A DNA stretch of 64,000 bases from Ciceribacter lividus (GTDB lineage Bacteria > Pseudomonadota > Alphaproteobacteria > Rhizobiales > Rhizobiaceae): assembly GCF_003337715.1 (NCBI RefSeq), contig NZ_QPIX01000005.1:124001-188000 (forward strand). Direction: 5' to 3'. Shown piece after piece: positions 1 through 8,958 of the stretch (position 1 is its first letter; each line of letters starts with the position of its first letter). The position numbers and the translations under genes are program-made. Below the pieces are notes generated by a model that saw nothing but the letters and a program-made list of their open reading frames with translations, was not told where the DNA came from and ran no database searches.

Positions 1-815
1 CCGGGACGGTCGATACCGGCGGGCGAAAGCGTGAAGATTTCACAGCCCGTCGCCGTCACGCCGACGGCGTGCTCGTATTGCGCGGTCAGTGAACGGTCGC
101 GGGTGACCGCCGTCCAGCCGTCCGAGAGTACCTTCACGTGCGGGCGGCCGAGATTGATCATCGGCTCGATGGTGAAGATCATCCCTTCGCGCAGCTCAGG
201 TCCCTCGTCGGCCCGGCCGTAGTGCAGGATGTTCGGGGAATCGTGGAACAGCCTGCCGATGCCGTGGCCGCAGAAGTCGCGCACGACCGAACAGCGTTCG
301 GCTTCCGCGTAGGTCTGTATTGCCTCGCCAATGGCGCCGGTGCGAGCGCCGGGACGCACGGCTGCAATCCCGCGCATCAGACACTCGTAGGTGACTTCGA
401 GCAGCCGCTCCGCAGCCCGCTTGATCTCGCCCACCGGATACATGCGGCTCGAATCGCCGTGCCAGCCGTCCAGAACATAGGTGACGTCGATGTTGACGAT
501 ATCGCCCTCGCGCAACGGCTTGTCGTTCGGAATGCCGTGGCAGACGACATGATTGATCGAGGTGCAGCTGGATTTCGTGTAGCCGCGATAGTTGAGCGTC
601 GCCGGGAGCGCGCCGTTGTCCATGCCGAACTCGAAGACGAAGCGGTCGATCGCATCCGTCGTGACGCCAGGCTTGACCATGGAGGCGAGTTCGTCGAGGC
701 AGCGCGCCGTCAGTTGCGACGCCTTGCGCATGCCGTCGAAGGCCTCAGGGCCGTAAAGCCGGATCGCTCCCGTGTTCTTGAGCGGCGCCGTTGCCGCATC
801 GATGTAATTTACCAT
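1..815 (-). CDS. map: Methionine aminopeptidase type I (C-terminus cut by window edge)
   Basis: Removes the initiator methionine from nascent proteins in the cytoplasm. The 271 visible residues carry the type I metallopeptidase ligands in order: D110 and D121 (IDVT and HGDSS), H184 in CGHGIG, E217 in TIEPM and E248 in YEHAVG. The ATG at 815 is the first in-frame start that leaves a normal N-terminus (MVNYIDAATAPLK). An overlapping ATG at 819 lies in another frame. The gene runs off the left edge, so only the last residues should be missing. It reads in the same direction as sfsA, 33 bases upstream, and may be co-transcribed with it. Family assignment is firm. Confidence 0.95.
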   Translation of the reverse strand, partial: MVNYIDAATAPLKNTGAIRLYGPEAFDGMRKASQLTARCLDELASMVKPGVTTDAIDRFVFEFGMDNGALPATLNYRGYTKSSCTSINHVVCHGIPNDKPLREGDIVNIDVTYVLDGWHGDSSRMYPVGEIKRAAERLLEVTYECLMRGIAAVRPGARTGAIGEAIQTYAEAERCSVVRDFCGHGIGRLFHDSPNILHYGRADEGPELREGMIFTIEPMINLGRPHVKVLSDGWTAVTRDRSLTAQYEHAVGVTATGCEIFTLSPAGIDRP

Positions 816-848
816 TCATCCGCTTTCAGGTTGGATGCATTCCGATTG

Positions 849-1577
849 TCAGACCGTACATAATGCAGCAGGGGCGGCTTCGTCCATTGCGATGCGCTGA
901 AATGGCGCGATTTCCGCAGCACTCACCTTGCATTTGACGGCATAGGCCTCGACGCCCCGCCGTCTTGCCTCGGCAAAGGCGCGGGCATAGGCGGGGTCGA
1001 GATCGCCCGAAAGGCGGAAGCGGTCGCAGTCCTCGCGCTGGATGAGATAGAGCATGACGGCGCGATGGCCGGCATCCACCATTGCCGTGAGTTCTTCGAG
1101 ATGTCTGGCGCCGCGCGCCGTCACGGTGTCCGGAAATTCGGCAAGCCGCCTTTCGCGAATGAAATGCACGTTCTTCACCTCGACATAGGCGTCCGGCCGT
1201 CCGGTTGAGGAAAGAAGGAAGTCGATGCGAGAGTTCCGGCCATAGCGCTGTTCGCGCCGCAAGGTTTCGTAACTCGCCAGGTTGTCGACGAGGCCCATCC
1301 GGATCGCCTCTTCGCCGAGCCGGTTGGCGAGCGCGGCATGGACGCCGACGACGGTATCGTCAGCCTCGATCAGTTCGAAGGCGTAGCGGTGCTTGCGTGC
1401 CGAGCCGGCATGATCGGAGAGCCAGATGCGCGAACCGGCATCCGTCAGTCCCAGCATCGAGCCTGTGTTCGGGCAGAAGCCGGTGATCTCGGTGCCGTCC
1501 TCAAGCCGCGCGTCGAACAGGAAGCGCTTGTAACGCCGGATGAGTGTGGCGGGGACGAGAGGCGGATCGAACCTCAT
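849..1577 (-). CDS. sfsA: SfsA family protein (sugar fermentation stimulation homologue)
   Basis: A 242-residue protein of usual SfsA length. Family features are the N-terminal RRYKRFLFDARLEDG region, CPNTGSMLGL near residue 35, and the central acidic/basic core (RIDFLL, YVEVKNVHF) that resembles nuclease-like folds. The E. coli protein was named from an effect on maltose metabolism and binds DNA; the biochemical role is not settled, so no reaction is claimed. It begins with ATG and lies between phaC and map on the same strand. The map-sfsA pair is a common rhizobial arrangement. Confidence 0.92.
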   Translation of the reverse strand: MRFDPPLVPATLIRRYKRFLFDARLEDGTEITGFCPNTGSMLGLTDAGSRIWLSDHAGSARKHRYAFELIEADDTVVGVHAALANRLGEEAIRMGLVDNLASYETLRREQRYGRNSRIDFLLSSTGRPDAYVEVKNVHFIRERRLAEFPDTVTARGARHLEELTAMVDAGHRAVMLYLIQREDCDRFRLSGDLDPAYARAFAEARRRGVEAYAVKCKVSAAEIAPFQRIAMDEAAPAALCTV

Positions 1578-1586
1578 TGTCCGACG

Positions 1587-3434
1587 TCACGCCCGTTCGA
1601 GGACGTAGGTTCCGGGGGCGTCGGCGATCGCGTTCAGCGCGCCGCCGCCGGGCTTGCGGGCAGGGACCCGCTTGTCGTCGAGCGACTCGATCCAGGTTTG
1701 CCAGTGCGGCCACCAGGAGCCCGGCGTCTCTTCGGCCTTTTCCAGCCAGTCCTCGAAGGCGCCGGTGGGCGCGGCGCCGGTCCAGTACTGGTACTTCTGC
1801 TTTCCGGGCGGGTTGACGACGCCCGCGATGTGGCCGGAACCGCTGAGGACGAAGGTGACCGGCCCGCCGAACAGGCTGCTGCCGACGAAGACCGATTTTG
1901 CCGGTGCGATATGGTCCTCGCGGGTCGCGAGATTGTAGATCGGGATCTTCACGTCCTTCAGCGACAGCGTCTTGCCGGCGATCTTCATCCGGCCCTTGCT
2001 CAGCGCATTGTCGAGATAGCAGTTGCGTAGGTAGAACGAATGGTTGGCTGCCGCCATCCGGGTCGAGTCCGAATTCCAGAACAGCAGGTCGAAGGGCATC
2101 GGCTCCTCGCCCTTCAGGTAATTGTTCACGAAATAGGGCCAGATGAGCTCGGAAGCCCTCAGCATGTTGAAGGCGGATGCCATCTTCGAGCCATCGAGAT
2201 AGCCGCTCGCCCGCATGCGCTCTTCCATTGCGTCGAGTTGTTCCTCGTCGACGAACACCTTGAGATCGCCCGCATGGGTGAAGTCGACCTGGGTGGTGAA
2301 GAGCGTCGCGCTCGCGATGCGTTTGTTGCGCTCCTTGGCGTGCAGGGCGAGTGCCGCCGAAAGCAGCGTGCCGCCGACGCAGTAGCCGATCGCGTTGACC
2401 TTGCCCTCGCCGGTCGCCTTCTCGACGGTCCCGAGAGCAAAATCGATGCCCTCGCGGATATAGGCTTCCCAGTCCTTCGTAGCATGTCGCTCGTCGGGAT
2501 TGACCCACGAGATGACGAAGACGGTATGCCCCTGGTCCACGCACCACTTGATGAAGGACTTTTGCGGGTTGAGGTCGAGGATATAGAACTTGTTGATCCA
2601 CGGCGGCACGATCAAGAGCGGCCGCTTGAGGACCGTGTCGGTCGCCGCCTCGTATTGCAGGATTTCGCAGATATCGTTCTGGGCGATCACCTTGCCGGGT
2701 GTGACGGCCATGTTCTCGCCGACGGTAAACTTGCTGTAGTCGGTGTGGCGTAGCCGCAGGTCGCCGCCGCCGGCGGCGATATCCTCGGCGAGCATCTTCA
2801 TGCCGCGAACGAGGTTGTCGCCGTGGCTGGCGACTGTTTCGCGGTAGACCTGCGGATTGGTGACGACGAAATTGGCGGGCGAAAGGGCAGCCGTGATCTG
2901 CCGGACGTAGAAGGCCGCCTTGTGCCGGGTGTGCTCGTCGAGCCCCTCGGCATCGCTCACCATGCGCTCCGCCCACTCGCTGCCGATGAAATAGACCTGG
3001 CGCAGGAAGTCGAAGAACGGATTGCGCTGCCAGTCCTCGTCGGAGAATCGCTTGTCGTTCGGAAGTTGTGGCGAAGGCTCCGCGGTTTCTCCTCCGGCCA
3101 GCCTCTGCGCCGTCCGCGTCCAGGCGCCGAACATGCCGGCAAGCAGATAGCTCTGCGCTTCCAGTGTCCGCTTCGGGTCCGACATCCAGTACTCGGCGAC
3201 CTTCGACATCGTCTTGACGAGTTCCGTGAGCGGCTGCGACACGGGGTCGACGATTTCGCCCCGCTCGCGCGGCGCAAGCCACGTCGAAGCGGCCTTGCCG
3301 AGGTTTTCGAGCGCACGGGCGACGTTGAGTGCCAGCGCTTCGGGATCCTTGACGATGTAGGGTTCAATCAGCTTCGGATCGAAGCCTTGGGCCGTGGCCC
3401 CGGATGTAGCACCGTCGTCGGTGTCTCTGCTCAA
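1587..3434 (-). CDS. phaC: Poly(3-hydroxyalkanoate) synthase, class I
   Basis: Polymerises (R)-3-hydroxybutyryl-CoA into PHB at the surface of cytoplasmic granules. The 615-residue length and long N-terminal domain fit class I synthases. The lipase-like box GYCVGG carries the nucleophile C352, and the alpha/beta-hydrolase core follows with a C-terminal histidine in SGSGHIAG. The start is TTG (3434-3432), preceded by a strong GGGAGGA Shine-Dalgarno at normal spacing; no ATG exists near the N-terminus, so TTG is preferred. phaA and phaB are not adjacent, but a phasin gene lies about 20 kb away. It is transcribed divergently from the lipoprotein at 3617. Confidence 0.96.
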   Translation of the reverse strand: MSRDTDDGATSGATAQGFDPKLIEPYIVKDPEALALNVARALENLGKAASTWLAPRERGEIVDPVSQPLTELVKTMSKVAEYWMSDPKRTLEAQSYLLAGMFGAWTRTAQRLAGGETAEPSPQLPNDKRFSDEDWQRNPFFDFLRQVYFIGSEWAERMVSDAEGLDEHTRHKAAFYVRQITAALSPANFVVTNPQVYRETVASHGDNLVRGMKMLAEDIAAGGGDLRLRHTDYSKFTVGENMAVTPGKVIAQNDICEILQYEAATDTVLKRPLLIVPPWINKFYILDLNPQKSFIKWCVDQGHTVFVISWVNPDERHATKDWEAYIREGIDFALGTVEKATGEGKVNAIGYCVGGTLLSAALALHAKERNKRIASATLFTTQVDFTHAGDLKVFVDEEQLDAMEERMRASGYLDGSKMASAFNMLRASELIWPYFVNNYLKGEEPMPFDLLFWNSDSTRMAAANHSFYLRNCYLDNALSKGRMKIAGKTLSLKDVKIPIYNLATREDHIAPAKSVFVGSSLFGGPVTFVLSGSGHIAGVVNPPGKQKYQYWTGAAPTGAFEDWLEKAEETPGSWWPHWQTWIESLDDKRVPARKPGGGALNAIADAPGTYVLERA

Positions 3435-3616
3435 GCTGTTCCTCCCGAGAGCGCTCCTGCGAGTCCTCTTTTATGTTTGCCTATCCTGCCCGAAAACGAC
3501 TACAAGTTCCAGCAATACGAAAGCCACTCCTGAAGTATTCGGGAGCAGGGATCAACCGCCGGATGCAGCGTGCGGCCGGTATGGGATATATAGGTATGAT
3601 TGCAGCGATGTGGGCG

Positions 3617-4006
3617 ATGAAAACGTGGCGTCTTGGCTCCAGTCTGGTACTGGCCTCAGCACTCGGTCTCGCCACGGGATGCTCGTCGACGGGCGGGAAG
3701 ACGGCCGCGGCCGAGCCGCGTTCCTCCGTGCTCGACGTGACCGTCACCGACGACGCTCGCGCCCCGCAGACGCCGGCGCTCGGCACGTCTCCGGACGGCT
3801 ACCCGGATTTCTCGCAACCACTGACGGCCGCGAGCGTTCAGATGAGCGACGAGGAGGCGGTGGCCCTGCAGGCGAAACTGTCTGCGCTCGCCTCCGCCCG
3901 CAAGGCGGGCACGATCTCCGAGGCGGAATACCAGCAACGCGTGGCAGAGCTGCGCAAGCTCGCCGCCGAGCACGGCGTCGACGTACAGGCGGCGCTGGCC
4001 AAATAG
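3617..4006 (+). CDS. Small lipoprotein with SHOCT-like C-terminus
   Basis: A 129-residue protein with a clear lipoprotein signal: MKTWRLGSS, a hydrophobic stretch and the lipobox LATGC, so it should be lipidated at the cysteine and sit in the envelope. The start at 3617 is chosen because the signal peptide begins there; upstream in-frame codons are charged and unconserved in character. The C-terminal 45 residues (ALQAKLSALASARKAGTIS and the following helix) resemble the short oligomerisation helices called SHOCT. The specific role is unknown. It lies between divergent phaC and the aminotransferase gene. Confidence 0.7.
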   Translation: MKTWRLGSSLVLASALGLATGCSSTGGKTAAAEPRSSVLDVTVTDDARAPQTPALGTSPDGYPDFSQPLTAASVQMSDEEAVALQAKLSALASARKAGTISEAEYQQRVAELRKLAAEHGVDVQAALAK

Positions 4007-4142
4007 CGCTTGCCTTTGTCCTGTTTTGGAAGCAAAGCAATCAAGGTGCGACCGCTCGCTTCGGCCCGCCCGTCGCTTTTTGACGGACATAGATTTGCCG
4101 CAGCGTTTCGCCATTGCATCATAACAAAGTCTGTTCCGGTTT

Positions 4143-4196
4143 CGGGTTCGTTGCGGAACATGTCAGGAGCAACAAACGAACCCGCTTGACGCGGGT
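4143..4196 (+). promoter_or_regulatory. Leader with mutually exclusive hairpins ahead of the aminotransferase gene
   Basis: A perfect 10-bp inverted repeat pairs 4143-4152 with 4175-4184 (22-base loop). The last five bases of the second arm also form a 6-bp stem, 4180-4185 with 4191-4196. The two stems cannot coexist. The structure lies 28-82 bases before the ATG at 4225, as expected for an attenuating or translation-controlling leader. A weak upstream promoter (TTGCCG at 4095, CATAAC at 4119) is possible. No ligand or leader peptide can be named. Confidence 0.4.
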
Positions 4197-4224
4197 GCTG
4201 CCGCGCGATCCCACGGGGTTTGAG

Positions 4225-5448
4225 ATGGAAGAGTTTCATAAAGTTCGGCGCCTGCCGCCCTATGTTTTCGAACAGGTCAACCGTTTGAAAGCTAGCGCGC
4301 GAGCCGGTGGCGCCGACATTATCGACCTTGGCATGGGCAACCCCGACCTGCCGACTCCGAAAGCCATCGTCGACAAGCTCTGCGAAGTGGTCCAGGACCC
4401 GCGCACCCATCGCTATTCGTCTTCCAAGGGCATTCCCGGCCTGCGCCGCGCCCAGGCCGCGTATTATGCCCGCCGCTTCGGTGTGAAGCTCAATCCGGAA
4501 ACCCAGGTCGTCGCGACGCTGGGCTCCAAGGAAGGCTTCGCCAATATGGCGCAGGCGATCACCGCGCCGGGTGACGTCATCCTCTGCCCGAACCCGACCT
4601 ATCCGATCCACGCCTTCGGCTTCCTGATGGCCGGCGGTGTCATCCGTTCGATGTCGGTGGAGCCGGACGAGACCTTCTTCCCGCCGCTCGAGCGGGCCGT
4701 GCGCCATTCGATCCCGAAGCCGCTCGCGCTCATCATCAACTATCCGTCGAACCCGACGGCGCACGTCGCCTCGCTCGACTTCTACAAGGATGTGATCGCG
4801 TTCGCGAAGAAGCATGACCTGATCGTGCTCTCCGACCTTGCCTATTCTGAGATCTACTTCGACGACGCCCCGCCGCCGTCGGTTCTCGAGGTCCCGGGGG
4901 CTATGGACATTACGGTCGAGTTCACCTCGATGTCGAAGACCTTCTCGATGCCGGGCTGGCGCATGGGCTTTGCCGTCGGCAACGAACGGCTGATCGCGGC
5001 GCTGACCCGCGTGAAGTCCTATCTCGACTACGGCGCCTTCACGCCGATCCAGGTGGCGGCGACCCACGCCCTCAACGGCGACGGTTCCGACATCGCCGAG
5101 GTCCGTTCCGTCTACAAGCGCCGCCGCGACGTTCTGGTCGAGACCTTCGGCAAGGCCGGTTTCGAGGTGCCGCCGCCGGCGGCGACCATGTTCGCGTGGG
5201 CCAAGATCCCGGAAAAGTTCCGCCCGCTCGGCTCGCTCGAATTTTCCAAGCTTCTCATTGAGAAGGCGGACATTGCCGTCGCCCCCGGTATCGGTTTCGG
5301 CGAGATGGGTGACGATTATGTCCGTATCGCGCTGGTCGAGAACGAGCACCGCATCCGCCAGGCCGCGCGCAATCTCAAGCGCTTCCTGTCGACGGCCGAC
5401 GAGACGATGCACAACGTCATTTCGCTGAACGCCCACCGCCAAGGTTGA
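4225..5448 (+). CDS. PLP-dependent aminotransferase, AlaC/LL-DAP aminotransferase-like
   Basis: A 407-residue fold-type I aminotransferase. The Schiff-base lysine is K238 in SMSKTFSMPGWRMGF; NYPSNPTA (about 172-179) and SDLAYSEIYFDD (about 203-214) are the substrate and cofactor segments. It should exchange an amino group between a small amino acid (alanine, aspartate or similar) and a 2-oxo acid. The frame is open back to 4114, but the ATG at 4225 starts the conserved region (MEEFHKVRRLPPY) and 4114 would add an unrelated 37-residue tail through the structured leader. It precedes hom by about 100 bases on the same strand, consistent with a link to aspartate-family amino acid metabolism. Exact substrate is uncertain. 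Confidence 0.9.
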   Translation: MEEFHKVRRLPPYVFEQVNRLKASARAGGADIIDLGMGNPDLPTPKAIVDKLCEVVQDPRTHRYSSSKGIPGLRRAQAAYYARRFGVKLNPETQVVATLGSKEGFANMAQAITAPGDVILCPNPTYPIHAFGFLMAGGVIRSMSVEPDETFFPPLERAVRHSIPKPLALIINYPSNPTAHVASLDFYKDVIAFAKKHDLIVLSDLAYSEIYFDDAPPPSVLEVPGAMDITVEFTSMSKTFSMPGWRMGFAVGNERLIAALTRVKSYLDYGAFTPIQVAATHALNGDGSDIAEVRSVYKRRRDVLVETFGKAGFEVPPPAATMFAWAKIPEKFRPLGSLEFSKLLIEKADIAVAPGIGFGEMGDDYVRIALVENEHRIRQAARNLKRFLSTADETMHNVISLNAHRQG

Positions 5449-5547
5449 GCTTTCCCGCCGACGACGATAACGTCACCGATCATCAGGTCCAGGCGGCCCG
5501 TTCGCGGCCGCCTTTCATGCAATTCGTAAGTTTCGGGAAATTGATCT

Positions 5548-6870
5548 ATGGCGGATGCCCTCAGGATTGGCATTGCGGGTCTGGGCACCGTCGGTGCCGC
5601 GCTGGTTCGCATTCTTCAGCAGCGCAGCAATGAGCTTGCCATTTCCTGCGGCCGGAAGATCGAGATTGCGGCGGTGTCCGCCCGCAACCGGAATAAGGAT
5701 CGTGGCATCGATCTTTCCGGGATCGCCTGGTACGACGAACCTCTCGACCTTGCCGCCAATGCCGATATCGACGTCTATGTCGAACTGGTCGGCGGTGCGA
5801 ACGGTGCGGCGGAGGCATCCGTCAGGGCGGCGCTGGCGCGGGGTCTGCATGTCGTGACCGCCAACAAAGCGCTGCTGGCGCGCTACGGCGTCGAACTGGC
5901 GCGCATCGCGGAAAAGAACGGCGCGCTCCTCAATTACGAGGCGGCGGTCGCCGGCGGCATTCCGGTGATCAAGGCGCTGCGCGAATCGCTGACCGGCAAC
6001 CATTTCTCCCGCGTCTACGGGATCATGAACGGCACCTGCAACTACATCCTCAGCCGGATGGAGAAGGAGGGCCTTTCCTTTGACGAGTGCCTGAAGGATG
6101 CCCAGCGGCTCGGCTATGCCGAGGCCGATCCGAGCTTCGACATCGAGGGCAACGACACCGCCCACAAGCTCGCGATCATGACGACGCTCGCTTTCGGCAG
6201 CGAGATCGCCGCCGATGACATCTACCTCGAAGGCATCACCAATATCTCGATCGAGGACATCCGCGCGGCGAACGAACTCGGCTACCGCATCAAGCTCCTG
6301 GGCGTCGCCCAGAAAACCGATACCGGCATCGAGCAGCGCGTTCACCCGACCATGGTGCCGCTCGATTCGGTGATCGCGCAGGTCGATGGCGTCACCAATG
6401 CCGTGGCGCTGGAATCCGACATTCTCGGCGAGCTGCTGATGGTCGGCCCGGGTGCCGGCGGCAGCGCCACGGCATCGGCGGTGCTCGGCGACATCACCGA
6501 CATCGCCAAGAGCCGTCCGGGTGCCCAGCAGGTGCCGGTGCTCGGTCGCCCGGCGCATCTGCTCGAACCCTATCGTCGCGCACAGATGCGCAGCCACGAA
6601 GGCGGCTATTTCATCCGGCTGACCGTTGCCGACAGGATCGGCGTCTTCGCGAACATCGCGACCCGGATGGCCGATAACGGCATCTCGCTCGAATCGATCG
6701 TGCAGCGCTCGCAGCCCGATGCCGAGCCCGGTGCGCCGGTGACGATCATTCTCGTGACCCATGCGACGATGGAGGAAGCGGTCCGCAACGCGGTCTCGGC
6801 CATCCGCGCGGAGGGATATCTTGTCGGCGAGCCGCAGACGATCCGCATCGAGCGGCCGAAGACGGTGTGA
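5548..6870 (+). CDS. hom: Homoserine dehydrogenase
   Basis: Reduces aspartate semialdehyde to homoserine, the branch point toward threonine and methionine. The 440 residues contain an N-terminal NAD(P)-binding fold (GIAGLGTVGAALV, residues 8-20), the central catalytic domain (GIMNGTCNYILSRM, then the YAEADPSFDIEGND region) and a C-terminal ACT domain (FIRLTVADRIGVFANIA) that usually mediates threonine feedback inhibition. The ATG at 5548 follows a weak Shine-Dalgarno. Probably co-transcribed with the upstream aminotransferase. Confidence 0.96.
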   Translation: MADALRIGIAGLGTVGAALVRILQQRSNELAISCGRKIEIAAVSARNRNKDRGIDLSGIAWYDEPLDLAANADIDVYVELVGGANGAAEASVRAALARGLHVVTANKALLARYGVELARIAEKNGALLNYEAAVAGGIPVIKALRESLTGNHFSRVYGIMNGTCNYILSRMEKEGLSFDECLKDAQRLGYAEADPSFDIEGNDTAHKLAIMTTLAFGSEIAADDIYLEGITNISIEDIRAANELGYRIKLLGVAQKTDTGIEQRVHPTMVPLDSVIAQVDGVTNAVALESDILGELLMVGPGAGGSATASAVLGDITDIAKSRPGAQQVPVLGRPAHLLEPYRRAQMRSHEGGYFIRLTVADRIGVFANIATRMADNGISLESIVQRSQPDAEPGAPVTIILVTHATMEEAVRNAVSAIRAEGYLVGEPQTIRIERPKTV

Positions 6871-6972
6871 CCGCCTCCTGCCTTCCGGGCGGGGCGGCCG
6901 AGGCTGTCTCCGGCTTGCTGCGTGCGATCTCGTATGGGCGCGAACCTGGAATGATGACGGGTGGGAAGACAA

Positions 6973-8781
6973 ATGGGCATGATTGAACCGGTCGATCCGG
7001 TGCCGCGCGCATTTTTGAGCGTGGAGAGTTCCGTGAGCGGCCAGCGGTGGGTCTCGCGCCTGGATCAGGCCGGACAGAACCGCGCGCTCGCCATCGCCCA
7101 GCTTCACGGAATGCCGGAGCTTCTGGCCCGCGTGCTGGCTGGCCGCGGTGTCGGCGTCGATGACGCGCCGGCCTTTCTCGATCCGACCATCCGTTCCCTG
7201 ATGCCGGACCCGGCCTCGCTTACCGACTGCGAGGCGGCGGCGGCACGGCTCGCGCGGGCGATCGCCGCGGGCGAGCGCATCGCGATTTTCGGCGACTATG
7301 ATGTCGACGGTGCAGCCTCGTCGGCGCTCCTCTACCGCTTTCTTCAGCATTTCGGCGCTGAGGCGGAGATCTACATCCCCGACCGCATTTTCGAGGGGTA
7401 TGGTCCGAACCCGGCGGCGATCGGCCAGTTGATCGAGCGCGGTGCTCGGCTGGTGGTCACCGTCGATTGCGGTTCGACGAGTTTCGAGGCCTTGGAGGAG
7501 GCATGCCGGCGCGGTATCGACGTCGTCGTCATCGACCACCACCAGATGGCGCACGCCATGCCGGCCTGTCACGCGCTGGTCAATCCAAACCGCGAGGACG
7601 ACCTGTCGGGGCAGGGCCATCTCTGCGCGGCGGGTGTCGTCTTCCTCGTACTGGTCGCCACGCTGCGCCTGCTCAGGCAGCAGGGCAACAGCCGTGCCGG
7701 GTCGCTCGACCTGCTCGCCTGGCTCGATCTCGTAGCGCTCGCGACGGTCTGTGACGTCGTTCCGCTCAAGGGACTGAACCGTGCCTATGTGGTGAAGGGG
7801 CTGATCGCCGCCCGCCATCAGCAGAATGCCGGTCTCGCGGCCCTGCTGCGCGTGGCGGGCATCGGCGGACCGGTGACGCCCTATCATTTCGGTTTCCTCG
7901 TCGGTCCCAGAATCAATGCGGGCGGTCGTATCGGCGACGCTGCGCTCGGAAGCCGGTTGCTGACGCTCGATGATACCACCGCCGCCGGTGAGATCGCCAC
8001 CCGGCTCGACGAACTCAACCGCGAGCGTCAGGCGATGGAGGCCGCCATGCTGGCAGAGGCGGAGGCTGAGGCGCTGGCCGAATACGGAACGGGCGAGACC
8101 GCCTCCGTCATCGTCACGGCCCACGAGAACTGGCATCCGGGCATCGTCGGACTGCTTGCCGCCCGCCTGAAGGAGAAGTTCAAGCGGCCTGCCTTCGCGA
8201 TCGCTTTCGATCCTTCGGGAAAGGGGACCGGCTCCGGGCGCTCGATCAACGGCTTCGACCTCGGGCGGATGGTACGGGCGGCGGTCGACGCCGGTCTTCT
8301 CGTCAAGGGCGGGGGTCACGCCATGGCGGCCGGCCTGACAGTCGAACGCGCCAATCTGGGTCGGCTGCGCGCCTTCTTCGACGAGGCAGCAGGCAGCCAG
8401 GTATCGACGCTTGCCGCCAATCGCAGTCTGAAGATCGACGGAGCGCTGGGTGCATCCGGCGCCACCATTGCGCTGATCGACCAGCTGGAGACGGCCGGCC
8501 CCTATGGGGCGGGCCACCCGCAACCCTGTTTCGCGATCCCTGCACACCGGTTGCGGGATTCGCGCCTCGTGGGCGTCAATCATGTCAAGGTGACGGTCGA
8601 GGCGCAGGACGGATCGCGGCTCGACGGAATCGCATTCCGCGCCGCCGAAACGCCGCTCGGTGATTTCCTGCTGTCCTCGCGAGGCAACCAGATCCACATC
8701 GCGGGCTCGCTCAGCGCCGAGCACTGGCAGGGAACACGGCGCGTGCAGATGCGCATCATCGACGCAGCGAAGGCGTTCTGA
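6973..8781 (+). CDS. recJ: Single-stranded-DNA-specific exonuclease RecJ
   Basis: A 5'-3' single-strand exonuclease used in recombination and mismatch repair. DHH-superfamily motifs are present: FGDYDVDGAASSALL (motif I), VTVDCGST, then VIDHHQMAHAMPACHALVNPN (the DHH motif), and a C-terminal DHHA1 domain with KGGGHAMAAGL. Length is about 602 residues. Starts at GTG 6961, ATG 6973 and ATG 6979 are in frame; 6973 is chosen because GGGAAG sits just upstream, but this is not certain. It follows hom by about 100 bases. Confidence 0.94.
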   Translation: MGMIEPVDPVPRAFLSVESSVSGQRWVSRLDQAGQNRALAIAQLHGMPELLARVLAGRGVGVDDAPAFLDPTIRSLMPDPASLTDCEAAAARLARAIAAGERIAIFGDYDVDGAASSALLYRFLQHFGAEAEIYIPDRIFEGYGPNPAAIGQLIERGARLVVTVDCGSTSFEALEEACRRGIDVVVIDHHQMAHAMPACHALVNPNREDDLSGQGHLCAAGVVFLVLVATLRLLRQQGNSRAGSLDLLAWLDLVALATVCDVVPLKGLNRAYVVKGLIAARHQQNAGLAALLRVAGIGGPVTPYHFGFLVGPRINAGGRIGDAALGSRLLTLDDTTAAGEIATRLDELNRERQAMEAAMLAEAEAEALAEYGTGETASVIVTAHENWHPGIVGLLAARLKEKFKRPAFAIAFDPSGKGTGSGRSINGFDLGRMVRAAVDAGLLVKGGGHAMAAGLTVERANLGRLRAFFDEAAGSQVSTLAANRSLKIDGALGASGATIALIDQLETAGPYGAGHPQPCFAIPAHRLRDSRLVGVNHVKVTVEAQDGSRLDGIAFRAAETPLGDFLLSSRGNQIHIAGSLSAEHWQGTRRVQMRIIDAAKAF

Positions 8782-8813
8782 GGAATCTCTGGCCGTGTTC
8801 GGGAGATTGGAAG

Positions 8814-8888
8814 TGGCACGCCCTAGGGGAGTCGAACCCCTCTTCCCAGAATGAAAATCTGGTGTCCTAACCGATAGACGAAGGGCGC
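8814..8888 (-). tRNA. tRNA-Glu(TTC), copy 1
   Basis: The complement folds as a 75-base tRNA: acceptor stem GCGCCCT with AGGGCGT (one G-U pair), anticodon loop with TTC, T-arm GGTTCGACTCC, and an encoded CCA end. The anticodon TTC reads GAA/GAG. It is identical to copy 2 and convergent with recJ. Confidence 0.96.
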
Positions 8889-8909
8889 CTGCGCTTCGTT
8901 GTGGCGCCC

Positions 8910-8938
8910 TTATAGTCAGGGCTTCGGAATCCCGCAAG
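8910..8938 (-). promoter_or_regulatory. Promoter of tRNA-Glu copy 1
   Basis: On the complement, CTTGCG (8938-8933), a 17-base spacer and CTATAA (8915-8910) match the rhizobial housekeeping consensus CTTGAC-N17-CTATAT. The -10 ends about 21 bases before the tRNA. Confidence 0.7.
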
Positions 8939-8958
8939 CGGAAAAATGCATTTTTCCG
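8939..8958. repeat. Perfect 20-base palindrome between the tRNA-Glu copies
   Basis: Positions 8939-8958 read the same on both strands, with runs of five A and five T inside CGG/CCG ends. It begins at the inner edge of duplication copy 1 and is absent after copy 2. It may terminate transcription from copy 2, or be a protein site. Function is not shown. Confidence 0.45.

Larger units (their letters stand above)
8811..8941 (-). repeat. Tandem tRNA-Glu duplication, copy 1
   Basis: This 131-base segment is repeated at 9090-9220 with only two mismatches (8889 versus 9168, and 8926 versus 9205). Each copy contains the whole tRNA-Glu gene plus its own promoter. The sequence between copies is unrelated to the repeat. 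The boundaries are sharp, which suggests a segmental duplication or maintenance by gene conversion. Confidence 0.9.

Noticed and set aside
4114..4224. N-terminal extension of the aminotransferase from 4114
   Set aside because: It crosses the hairpin leader and adds a 37-residue tail unlike the family; the ATG at 4225 starts the conserved region.
3838..5442. A 534-codon open frame antisense to the aminotransferase
   Set aside because: A shadow of a well-supported gene, rich in Arg, His and Asp.
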